Source of the DNA: UBA1426 sp050953365
GTDB taxonomy: Bacteria; Bacillota; Clostridia; Peptostreptococcales; Anaerovoracaceae
DNA length: 21,717 nucleotides
Direction: 5' to 3'
NCBI GenBank assembly: GCA_050953365.1
Contig: JBMNMN010000022.1
Span: 1 to 21,717, forward strand
The position numbers and the translations under genes are program-made. The notes beneath the pieces are model-generated. The model was given only the letters and a program-made list of their open reading frames with translations. It ran no database searches and was not told the origin of the DNA. This document shows positions 15,645 through 21,717 of the stretch, in pieces. Position 1 is the first letter of the stretch; each line of letters starts with the position of its first letter.

Positions 15645-16873
15645 AAGTCAATATTACAATAGACTATGACGAAGTGGTAGCTCTTTTTTCAAAAGAGCGA
15701 AATGAAGCGTTTGCGTACCTGATGGAGAAGATCCTAAATGCCTTCCTTTTGGCAGAATCAGAAGATCAGATAGGGGCCTCGAAGCATGAACGAAGCGAGG
15801 ACAGAAACGACTACCGAAATGGTACCAGGGATCGCCCTCTTGTTACAAGGATCGGGAAACTCACGCTAAAGGTTCCACGCCACAGAAATGTTCCGTTTGT
15901 AACGATGATCTTTGATCAATATCAAAGAAATGAAGCGGCTTTGCTGACGACTATGATGGAGATGGTTGTCCAAGGTGTATCCACAAGAAAAGTAACCAAT
16001 GTTGTGGAAGAGCTCTGCGGGGCTAGCTTCTCGAAATCAACCGTATCCGAGCTTTGTAGGCGCCTAGATGAAAGCATTAAGCAGTTTAAAAACCGTCCAT
16101 TGAAAGATCCGTACCCGTTCGTAATTACCGATGCGAAATACTTTAAGGTAAGAGAAAACCACAGCATCGTATCGAAAGCCTTCATGGTTGCCATGGGGAT
16201 TACAGAGGATGGCCGTAGAGAAATCATTGATTTTGGCACCTATGATAATGAATCAGAGAGAACCTGGAAGGAGTTTTTGACAAGTTTAAAAAAACGAGGA
16301 GTAAATCCCGATATGATCACATCGGATGCCCATCAAGGTTTACTTGCAGGCTTGAAAGAGGTTTACCCGGAGGTTCCTTGGCAAAGATGTCAATATCATT
16401 TTCAGGAAAACATCCTTAAGGAGACTCCGAAAAAAGAGCAGAAAGGATTAAAGACCGAGCTCCGTGAAATGTTTAATGCCAAAACCATGAAAGAAGCTAG
16501 AGAGCGAAGGAATGAAATCATTCAGGATTACAAGGATGTAGCACCAAAAGCTATGGAAATCCTTGATGAGGGATTTGAGGAAGCCATGACAGTGATGCTG
16601 CTACCAGAAAGCATGCGGACTCCCCTTCGGACTACGAACTATTTAGAGCGTGAAAATGGCGAGTTAGGGCGCCGTTCTGATGTGATTCGGATCTTTCCAA
16701 ATGCAGCGTCCTTGACCCGCTTAATGGGAGCGGTCTTAATCGATCGAAATGACATAATGAGTACAAGAAATGCCTTGTTCACAAAAGAAAAATGCATGAA
16801 TGCAATCGAAGAAGCAAAACCGAAGCTTATCAAGATTGCCCAGGAACAGGTAAAACTGCTGAAAGCAGCTTAA
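15638..16873 (+). CDS. IS256-family (mutator-type) transposase
   Basis: The 411-residue product is a full-length mutator-type transposase. The catalytic DDE residues are readable as Asp165 in FVITDAKYF, Asp230 in MITSDAHQGL and Glu337 in TTNYLERENGELGRR. The family motif WQRCQYHF lies between the second Asp and the Glu. The N-terminal region holds the typical R-N-G motif (DYRNGTRDRP) and VPRHRN. A strong GGAGGTG lies before the ATG. The enzyme cuts and joins the ends of its own element, and members of the family are known to make circular intermediates. No frameshift or stop is seen, so it may be active. Confidence 0.96.
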   Translation: MSQVNITIDYDEVVALFSKERNEAFAYLMEKILNAFLLAESEDQIGASKHERSEDRNDYRNGTRDRPLVTRIGKLTLKVPRHRNVPFVTMIFDQYQRNEAALLTTMMEMVVQGVSTRKVTNVVEELCGASFSKSTVSELCRRLDESIKQFKNRPLKDPYPFVITDAKYFKVRENHSIVSKAFMVAMGITEDGRREIIDFGTYDNESERTWKEFLTSLKKRGVNPDMITSDAHQGLLAGLKEVYPEVPWQRCQYHFQENILKETPKKEQKGLKTELREMFNAKTMKEARERRNEIIQDYKDVAPKAMEILDEGFEEAMTVMLLPESMRTPLRTTNYLERENGELGRRSDVIRIFPNAASLTRLMGAVLIDRNDIMSTRNALFTKEKCMNAIEEAKPKLIKIAQEQVKLLKAA

Positions 16874-16880
16874 CATAGAA

Positions 16881-17035
16881 GCATTTATGCCGCGAAAGCC
16901 TGTTTACATGGGGCTGACCCTCTGGTAAACTCTCGGCGGCAGAGATGACGCCCAAGAGAGTGGTCTTCTTCTGCCTAAAAAAGGGAGTCCAGAGGGTCAG
17001 GGCCCCCCATGTCAACAGGACCGTGGAATAAATGC
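16881..17035. other. Large imperfect hairpin 3' of the IS256 transposase
   Basis: The arms 16881-16925 and 16989-17035 are near-complementary over about 45 bases; both outer ends read GCATTTAT inward, and the inner part pairs CTGACCCTCTGG with CCAGAGGGTCAG. The 63-base apical part can fold further (ACTCTC with GAGAGT, enclosing GGCG and CGCC). It lies between the transposase stop and the right inverted repeat. It could block read-through, be a structured RNA, or be the remnant of a small palindromic element. Confidence 0.7.
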
Positions 17036-17120
17036 GAAAAGCTATCCGTTATTGCAACAAAGTATTAAACGTTAACTATATTGTGACCGAACGAATTTAC
17101 ACACAAAAAAGGACTTGACC

Positions 17121-17474
17121 TGCGATTCTAACCATTTTGCGAAATTTTCTCTAAAATGGTTAGGTTTCTCCGGTGTAGGTGAATGCGATTCTAACCATCT
17201 TCCAAATTTTCTCTAAATGGTTAGGTTTCTCCGGAGTAAGTGAATGCGATTCTAACCATCTTCCAAAGTTTTTTCTAAAATGGTTAGGTTTCTCCGGAGT
17301 AGGTGGATGCAAAACTAACCATATTGCAACGTTTTTTCCAAATTGGTTAGCTTTGAACATAATCATGAAGAGTATAATTAACCATCTTATTTTTTTCTAT
17401 TAAAAAGGTTAGTTTTATCTGGGATATAAGTTTCAAGTCTAACCATTTCATAAGAAACAAAAGGCAATGGTTAG
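17121..17474. repeat. 63-bp tandem array, right part
   Basis: Six more units follow the IS256 element, with boxes at 17128, 17191, 17252, 17315, 17378 and 17439 (steps 63, 61, 63, 63, 61). The first three resemble the core units to the left of the element; the last three have different loops and linkers but keep ACCAT and GGTTAG-type arms. Together with the left part the undisturbed array had about 17 units over about 1.05 kb. Confidence 0.93.
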
Positions 17475-17670
17475 TTTTGCTGGAATCCGGAGCAAAGAGA
17501 TAAGAGCCGAGACTGCGCTGAAACATCAAAAGACGGATACTATATTTCTCTTATGATTTTCTATTGTAATAGGCAATACTATTCTATATTATGGATTTAA
17601 CAAATTAATTGCATTTTATGGTTTAAATGATTGTATCAAATTATGGGTTTAATAAGATTTAATAAATTCC
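17475..17670. repeat. AT-rich spacer and left part of a 38-bp array
   Basis: After about 110 bp with nothing recognisable, copies of an AT-rich unit appear from 17589 (ATTATGGATTTAA..., ATGGTTTAAATGATTGTATC..., ATGGGTTTAATAAG...). They resemble the cleaner 38-bp units found at 18866-18996 on the far side of the IS30 element. No gene is seen in this stretch. Confidence 0.65.
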
Positions 17671-18863
17671 TGAATTGCAATAACAAGTTGAACTATTCTC
17701 CGTACCTTGACCAATCTCTGTTGTTAAAGAGCATAGATTAAATCGAGTTCCTCTTCGAAGAGCTCCTCCGGGGTTTTGTAGCCTAGGATCTTTCTAGGGA
17801 GGCCATTCATCCATTCCTCTATTCGCTCGATGGCCTCTAAGCTGTAATCGGAAATCTTCTTCCCTTTCGGGATGAAGCGTCGTATCATGCCATTATGGTT
17901 TTCATTGGTGCCTCGTTCAAATGAGGAGAAGGGGTGGGTAAAGTATACTCCTACATTCTGTTCTTTCAGTCTGGACAGGGAGGCGAACTCAGATCCGTTG
18001 TCGGAAGTGATAGTCTTGAAAGCTTCATGGAACTGACTGCCAAATTCCTCCTTGATCGTATCAATTTCCTTCATTACTGCTTCTGCTGTTCTTGCTGAAA
18101 TTTTACGAATCAGTGCGTTTCTGGTCTTCCGTTCGACGATAGTCAACAAGCTTTCGTCCTCCTTGGATTTTGAACCGATGACTGTATCGATCTCCCAGTG
18201 GCCGAATTCTTCTCGTTCCTCCACATGGGAAGGACGGCTTTCAATACTGTCACCGAGGTTTCGCTTGTTTGCCCTGATACGAACCCCTTTAGGGCTGCGC
18301 CTCAGTTTTAGTGGCAGGTCAGTATTCTTAACCTTTAGGAGCCCCAAGTCGATGTAGTTATAGATGGTCTTGGTGCAAAGCATCTTATCAAATTTACCAG
18401 TTGCTGCGGCCCTACCCACGGCAGAGTCCACGGACCAATCTTCCTCTAACATCATCTTCTCAATATAGCCTACGAACTCACTGCACTGTAGCAGCTCGTA
18501 CCTGCGACCAGTGTTGCGGCGATTTGCCTCATATTTAGCCTGACCGGCATCAGCATAGTAGATTTTTACAAATTTGCCCTGCTTTATCTGTTCCACTGTG
18601 CCACGCCTAAGTTCGTTTGTAATGGTGTTTATGGGACGATTTAGCAGCTTTGCGATGGCATAAGCAGTTTTGCCTTCACCAGCCAATAACTCGATTTTTA
18701 CCCGCTCTTTAAAAGATAGATGTTTATTCTTTCGCGGATTAGGTGTAAACTGTGAGTGATCCATAGTGATTCGCCTTTCTGTGTATGTTTTGTGGTAAAA
18801 CTATTTTACAACAGAAATCGTCACTATGGATTCCTTATTAGTTCAACTTCATTTTACAATTCG
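17671..18863 (-). mobile_element. IS30-family insertion sequence, about 1193 bp, complete
   Basis: The ends form an imperfect inverted repeat: GAATTGCAATAACAAGTTG at 17672 and, read inward from the other end, GAATTGTAAAATGAAGTTG at 18862, both continuing AACTA, with an inner matched TCTGTTGT. Adjacent CC on each side (17669-17670 and 18864-18865) fits the 2-bp duplication typical of IS30, though two bases are weak evidence. The element interrupts the AT-rich 38-bp array, since GATTTAATAAATT is found next to both ends. Confidence 0.88.
17724..18764 (-). CDS. IS30-family transposase
   Basis: The 346-residue product starts with a helix-turn-helix region (HLSFKERVKIELLAGEGKT..AIAKLLNRPINTITNELRRG motifs). 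An rve-type catalytic core follows with Asp193 in HWEIDTVIG, Asp255 in ITSDNGSEF and Glu288 in SFERGTNENHNG, a D-D-33-E spacing. The C-terminal LPRKILGYKTPEELF is a family hallmark. AAAGG lies about nine bases before the ATG. The frame is intact. IS30 enzymes bind imperfect palindromes and can target particular sequences; the AT-rich repeat array here may be such a target. Confidence 0.96.
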   Translation of the reverse strand: MDHSQFTPNPRKNKHLSFKERVKIELLAGEGKTAYAIAKLLNRPINTITNELRRGTVEQIKQGKFVKIYYADAGQAKYEANRRNTGRRYELLQCSEFVGYIEKMMLEEDWSVDSAVGRAAATGKFDKMLCTKTIYNYIDLGLLKVKNTDLPLKLRRSPKGVRIRANKRNLGDSIESRPSHVEEREEFGHWEIDTVIGSKSKEDESLLTIVERKTRNALIRKISARTAEAVMKEIDTIKEEFGSQFHEAFKTITSDNGSEFASLSRLKEQNVGVYFTHPFSSFERGTNENHNGMIRRFIPKGKKISDYSLEAIERIEEWMNGLPRKILGYKTPEELFEEELDLIYAL

Positions 18864-18996
18864 CCGATTTAATAAATTGAGCAAATGATTGCATCAAATT
18901 ATAGATTTAATAAATTGAGCAAATGATTGCATCAAATTATGGATTTAATAAAATGATCAAATTGATTGCATCTAATTATGGATTTACAAGTTGATT
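18864..18996. repeat. 38-bp AT-rich tandem array, right part
   Basis: Units beginning GATTTAATAAATTGAGC start at 18866 and 18904, with variants at 18942 and 18981 (steps 38, 38, 39). Each contains ATTGCATC(A/T)AATTAT. The first two units are nearly identical and the last is cut short. Together with the copies left of the IS30 element this is one interrupted array. Confidence 0.85.
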
Positions 18997-19036
18997 GATC
19001 AGCCGAATTAGCCGGAATGCATAGATCACCTTTTTC

Positions 19037-19390
19037 AGGGTATAAAGGCTATATCAGGGTATAGGGGCGGGGTATAAAGGTTATATCAAGATGTAAAGGC
19101 GGGGTATTATGGAGAAATATCTTTTCTCAAATTGTTCAACCCCTAAAGGCTATATCAGGGTATAGGAGCGGGGTTAAAGGTTATATCAAGATATAAAGGC
19201 GGGGCATAAAGGCTATATCGGCAACCCCTAAAGGTATATCAGTATAGGCGGGGCATAAAGGTTATATCAAGATATAAAGGCGGGGCATAAAGGCTATATC
19301 GGACTATAAAGGCGGGGCATAAAGGCTGGACTATAAAGGCTAAAAAGAAATTAAAGCTATATCGGAGTATAAAGGCTAAAAAGAAATTAA
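19037..19390. repeat. Decaying tandem array of GGCGGGG / TATATC units
   Basis: Blocks built from AAAGGCTATATC, AGGGTATAGG, GGCGGGG(C)ATAAAGG and TTATATCAAGATATAA (itself a palindrome) recur at about 19043, 19145 and 19230, then shorten. A 23-bp stretch ending in GAAATTAA is repeated exactly at 19332-19354 and 19368-19390, period 36 bp. A small hairpin GAGAAA/TTTCTC lies between the first two blocks. No coding frame is supported. The array ends exactly at the third insertion sequence. Confidence 0.85.
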
Positions 19391-19498
19391 GATAGTGTCT
19401 ACTAAGCTATGAAAAAACAAAGAAAGCACCTTGAGAGCTGAATAACGAAGATTGAACATAAGAAGAGTGTTTAGATGAGCAGGATTAGACGCAATTAA

Positions 19499-19525
19499 GG
19501 GCTTCGGACAGGTATGCCGAAGCCC
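19499..19525. other. Perfect 9-bp hairpin in the third element
   Basis: GGGCTTCGG (19499-19507) pairs perfectly with CCGAAGCCC (19517-19525) around a nine-base loop. It lies 3' of the transposase gene on the minus strand and is followed there by TTAATTG, so a terminator role is possible but lacks a true T-run. Confidence 0.6.
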
Positions 19526-19551
19526 ATCAGAGCAGTATAATCCAGTTACTG

Positions 19552-19617
19552 CTGTCAAGGGGCGGGTAGTATTTCCTGCGCGAGCGCAGAAAATCTCCAC
19601 CCTTATACCCTTGACAG
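19552..19617. other. Two-tier hairpin just after the transposase stop
   Basis: A perfect 10-bp outer stem, CTGTCAAGGG (19552-19561) with CCCTTGACAG (19608-19617), encloses a short GGGT/ACCC pairing and a 6-bp apical stem CTGCGC/GCGCAG (19576-19581 and 19584-19589). It begins 15 bp after the transposase stop codon on the minus strand and may protect or end the transcript. Confidence 0.65.
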
Positions 19618-19631
19618 AGCGACAGTGTCTT

Positions 19632-21059
19632 TTATGCGGACTGAATGTTGAGAAGGTGACGCTGAGAGAGTTCAATAAGCTTCTGCCATTTGGCCGGCAT
19701 ATTCGGCAGCGATTCAAGCTCCGGAATCTGGTTGAGAGGCTTCCAATAACTGTAGGCATGCGGCCTTAGGAAATTGTAGTAAGCGACGAACACGGCGACG
19801 TGGGAGTCTGCGCCAGAAAAGGAGCCGTATCCATTGGTTACACGATAGGAGTGCTTGAACGTGCGGTTAAGACGCTCAATGGTCTGCTTAAGCCAGCGGT
19901 GCTCCGTTGAAACAGGATCCTTGTTGGTGAGACCAATCACCTGTGTTACATCAAAATCCATTCCCTGCATCTGAAACTGAAGACCCGCGAGGTTGTAAAC
20001 GGAGTATCCGTCAGCGATGAACTTCAGAGCCTTGCCGGGAAAGGGTGTGAAATGGGAGAATGCTCTACGCAAAGCGAGCATGCAGGGCTCAAGTGTCCTG
20101 GTACTGCTTACCGCATGGCCGATGATGGAACGCTTGATGGCATCCATGACAAGCCAGACATAATGATTGACGCCCTTGACCTTAACATAAGTCTCATCAG
20201 CAGCAAGGGAACTCGTGGGTTTGTAGTCGTAGTCGAGAGTGAATTGGGAGACGATGGCGGAGGCGGTGTGAACATACCGTGCAATCATGCCATGGGATAT
20301 GGCAACACCATGTACGTCAAACATGACTCTCTGTGTCTGCCGGAAAGACAGGCTGCAGTTCACCACGTAGGTCAGACAAAGGCCCAGAATATGAGGGGAA
20401 AACTTGCGGAACTTGAAATTCACGCCTTTACCGGGAATCGAGGAGAGATCCATTTTGAAAAAATCAGTCGCAAATTCACGGTAGATGTAATGGAGTTTGA
20501 ACCGGTAAGGATGCATACTGTATTCAGCACGATCCTCAGGAGAAAGCGCGGCAAGAGAGTTTTTGTAGAATTTACAGTGTTTGCTGACACACTTGTGGAC
20601 GAAAAACCCTTTGCGGTCCTTCACCCTTGTGAGCGTGTTGCCGCAGTAAGGGCACTGAAGAAAGAATGTAGTAGCTGGCTTTCCTTGGAAGAAGCTGTTG
20701 CTGCAAACCTTGCATAAAAGCTGGCCACGGCCACCATTGTTGTCGTAGAGATACGTATGAGGAGCTCCGCAGTAGGGGCATACTGTACCTGTCTGCGGAC
20801 CAGCGGAACTGCGTCTTGATACGGGCTTGAGAGGCTTGCCGAAAAGGCGCTCGTGCTCCCGAAGCAGCTTCCTGTAATCCTGCTTCTCGAAGGTGCGGAT
20901 CACCGGCGGCTTGTCTACAGAAAGATGCTTGTACTTTGGGCTTCGTGAGTCGTAAGGCGGTTTCTTGGGAGTCAAGCCTTCGATGATGGAATTGAGTTCC
21001 TCAATCTTCGTTAATAGCGATTGAATAAGTTCAAACAAAAATGTTACAATGGTTTTCAC
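19632..21059 (-). CDS. DDE transposase with coiled N-terminus and two zinc ribbons
   Basis: From the GTG at 21059 the product has 475 residues. The N-terminal 30 residues look helical (LFELIQSLLTKIEELNSIIE). Two zinc ribbons follow: Cys94, Cys97, Cys116, Cys119 (CPYCG..CKVC) and Cys136, Cys139, Cys157, Cys162. The catalytic core has Asp288 in AADETYVKV, Asp350 in FIADGYSVY and Glu395 in QTIERLNRTFK. The core resembles IS6/IS240-type DDE domains. GTG was chosen because AAAGGAG lies five bases upstream; the frame stays open to an ATG at 21113 that has no such site and would lie in the leader hairpin. The frame is intact. Confidence 0.9.
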   Translation of the reverse strand: MKTIVTFLFELIQSLLTKIEELNSIIEGLTPKKPPYDSRSPKYKHLSVDKPPVIRTFEKQDYRKLLREHERLFGKPLKPVSRRSSAGPQTGTVCPYCGAPHTYLYDNNGGRGQLLCKVCSNSFFQGKPATTFFLQCPYCGNTLTRVKDRKGFFVHKCVSKHCKFYKNSLAALSPEDRAEYSMHPYRFKLHYIYREFATDFFKMDLSSIPGKGVNFKFRKFSPHILGLCLTYVVNCSLSFRQTQRVMFDVHGVAISHGMIARYVHTASAIVSQFTLDYDYKPTSSLAADETYVKVKGVNHYVWLVMDAIKRSIIGHAVSSTRTLEPCMLALRRAFSHFTPFPGKALKFIADGYSVYNLAGLQFQMQGMDFDVTQVIGLTNKDPVSTEHRWLKQTIERLNRTFKHSYRVTNGYGSFSGADSHVAVFVAYYNFLRPHAYSYWKPLNQIPELESLPNMPAKWQKLIELSQRHLLNIQSA

Positions 21060-21127
21060 AATGACTCCTTTCTCTTTGCGGGGAATGTTTGTAGTGAAAC
21101 TATTGTACCGCAAAAAGGGGGGTCATT
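21060..21127 (-). promoter_or_regulatory. Leader inverted repeat and -10-like box of the third transposase
   Basis: The segment 21060-21081, which contains the ribosome binding site AAAGGAG, is the near-complement of 21108-21127 (AATGAC and TTTGCGG shared, one short gap). On the minus strand TACAAT (21102-21107) lies in the loop, with a weak AAGACA 19 bp upstream. A transcript started there would lack the outer arm, while read-through RNA would carry both arms and could bury the start site. Confidence 0.5.
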
Positions 21128-21209
21128 GTCTTTTTTCTTTAAAGGCACGTGAACCCATTGAAATATCAACAAATTAGTGGTGAACGCTAAGAAATTAGTA
21201 GACACTACG

Positions 21210-21217
21210 GAAATTAA
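21210..21217. repeat. Target site duplication of the third element, right copy
   Basis: GAAATTAA here repeats the octamer at 19383-19390 exactly. The right copy lies only 15 bp before the start codon of the membrane protein gene, so the element has probably parted that gene from its own promoter. Confidence 0.75.
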
Positions 21218-21232
21218 AAGAGGGGTAAGGGC

Positions 21233-21583
21233 ATGAAAAGAGCAATTGGTATACTGGTGGCTTTAGTATTAGGCAGCGCAATCGGTTTTTTTGGTGTTTT
21301 CCTTTCTGTTTTTTCGGATGGGGCAGCAAAAGAAAGGATTGCTACCATTGGTGTGATACTTTTGATTTATCTTGTACTGGGCGTCGTTTTCGGGCTTATT
21401 TGGCCGACTCTGAAATGGCTTCAGGGTTTGATGCTGGGCTTGCCCGGCGCTTTACTGCTTCTATATTACATGCTTAATGACTTTAACGTTCTTTACGTTC
21501 CATATTTCCTGGTAATTCTAATTCTGCCGGCTCTGGCTTCAAACTTAGCAAGCAAAGCCAGGAGCAATACTAATAAAGCGTAG
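21233..21583 (+). CDS. Small integral membrane protein of unknown function
   Basis: The 116-residue product is strongly hydrophobic, with about four predicted membrane helices: residues 4-27, 36-58, 63-80 and 85-106. The short loop after the first helix (SDGAAKER) and the C-terminal tail (ASKARSNTNKA) are charged or polar. I recognise no family. GAGGGG lies about eight bases before the ATG, which supports a real gene. It is the only clear plus-strand host gene in the window. The third insertion sequence ends 23 bp before the start codon, so expression now may depend on read-through or on an outward promoter in the element. Confidence 0.7.
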   Translation: MKRAIGILVALVLGSAIGFFGVFLSVFSDGAAKERIATIGVILLIYLVLGVVFGLIWPTLKWLQGLMLGLPGALLLLYYMLNDFNVLYVPYFLVILILPALASNLASKARSNTNKA

Positions 21584-21611
21584 GAAAAGGTTGAAGAATA
21601 AGCAGATAAGA

Positions 21612-21648
21612 AATGTCCCCATGGGTCATGAGGCCCCATGGGGACATT
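21612..21648. terminator. Perfect 14-bp hairpin between convergent frames
   Basis: AATGTCCCCATGGG (21612-21625) pairs perfectly with CCCATGGGGACATT (21635-21648) around a nine-base loop. It lies 29 bp after the membrane gene stop and 19 bp after the stop of a partial minus-strand frame, where a shared terminator would be expected. Neither side has a full T-run, so termination is inferred from position and stem strength. Confidence 0.45.
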
Positions 21649-21666
21649 GAAATATTGTACAGGATG

Positions 21667-21717
21667 TTATTGAAACAGGCTTGCGGCAAAGTCTGCAGCA
21701 TCAAAGGGTTCCAAATC
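21667..21717 (-). CDS. C-terminal end of a possible minus-strand gene (partial)
   Basis: The last 51 bases read, on the minus strand, DLEPFDAADFAASLFQ and then TAA. The frame runs off the window. The residue pattern EPFDAA is reminiscent of the start region of HigA-type addiction-module antidotes, but sixteen residues are too few to assign a family. The convergent layout with the membrane gene and the hairpin between them support a real gene end. Confidence 0.35.
   Translation of the reverse strand, partial: DLEPFDAADFAASLFQ

Larger units (their letters stand above)
15533..17120 (+). mobile_element. IS256-family insertion sequence, 1588 bp, complete
   Basis: The element carries one intact mutator-type transposase gene. 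Its ends form an imperfect inverted repeat: 15539-15559 (starting GTCCGTATAATGG) and the complement of 17094-17114 (starting GTCCTTTTTTGTG) agree at 15 of 21 positions, both ending in GTGTAAATT. It is flanked by the 9-bp direct repeat TGCGATTCT and interrupts the 63-bp array, whose register resumes on the other side. A 250-bp non-coding 3' part holds a large hairpin. The intact frame and exact duplication suggest a recent insertion. Confidence 0.92.
19391..21209 (-). mobile_element. DDE insertion sequence with 8-bp target duplication, 1819 bp
   Basis: The ends carry a perfect 13-bp inverted repeat, TAGTGTCTACTAA at 19393-19405 and its complement at 21195-21207, two bases in from each end. The octamer GAAATTAA flanks the element on both sides (19383-19390 and 21210-21217). 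Inside are one intact transposase gene and about 240 bp of structured non-coding DNA on its 3' side. The family is not certain: an 8-bp duplication and the DDE core suggest an IS6/IS240-like group, but the protein is much longer than classical IS6 transposases. Confidence 0.85.

Noticed and set aside
16830..17015. Minus-strand 61-residue frame at the 3' end of the IS256 element
   Set aside because: It overlaps the large hairpin and the end of the transposase gene, has no ribosome binding site and no recognisable motif.
17160..17366. Minus-strand frame with similar repeats right of the IS256 element
   Set aside because: Same cause as the left-hand frame: repeat periodicity, with the peptide shifting frame where units are 61 bp long.
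20052..20717. 221-residue plus-strand frame
   Set aside because: It is antisense to the third transposase, whose zinc ribbons and DDE motifs are clear.

Overview
The window looks like a piece of chromosome from a low- to mid-GC anaerobic Firmicute, most likely a member of the Clostridia. The evidence is the gene order tig-clpP-clpX-lon-engB, strong AGGAGG-type ribosome binding sites before most genes, a PduL-type phosphotransacylase, and IS256 and IS30 elements of Firmicute type. Species cannot be named from the sequence alone.

Positions 1-14537 are a dense block of ordinary chromosomal genes, all on the minus strand, so transcription runs from right to left. In transcription order the first group is thpR, ogt, ansA (type I asparaginase), a small Smr-domain protein, a CoA-pyrophosphatase-type Nudix hydrolase, metY, mnmA and a CYTH-domain protein, ending at a clear intrinsic terminator (7960-7998). 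The second group is the proteostasis cluster tig, clpP and clpX, then an intrinsic terminator (4416-4445), then lon, engB, a DUF1232 membrane protein, hpt and pduL, which is cut by the window edge. Trigger factor, ClpXP and Lon cover folding of nascent chains and ATP-dependent proteolysis.

Positions 14538-21232 hold no convincing host gene. This divergent intergenic region, between thpR (minus) and a small membrane protein gene (plus, 21233), is about 6.7 kb long. It holds at least three different tandem-repeat arrays and three intact insertion sequences of three different families. A 63-bp satellite-like array of palindromic units (14837-15532 and 17121-17474) is split by an IS256-family element (15533-17120, 9-bp target duplication). 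An AT-rich 38-bp array (17589-17670 and 18864-18996) is split by an IS30-family element (17671-18863). A decaying GGCGGGG/TATATC array (19037-19390) abuts a third DDE element with two zinc ribbons (19391-21209, 8-bp target duplication). All three transposase frames are open end to end, so the insertions look recent.

The most interesting material is in this repeat island. The 63-bp array keeps a constant period (six helical turns) and conserved palindrome arms while loops and linkers diverge toward its edges, and it contains a near-perfect 189-bp higher-order duplication. The IS256-type and the third element both have an inverted repeat that would hide the transposase start site in read-through transcripts, with a -10-like box in the loop. 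The IS256-type and IS30-type elements carry end sequences that could build a promoter at a circle junction. Two of the elements carry large structured hairpins 3' of the transposase gene.

The right edge holds a small membrane protein gene, a perfect 14-bp hairpin, and the last 16 codons of what may be a convergent minus-strand gene.
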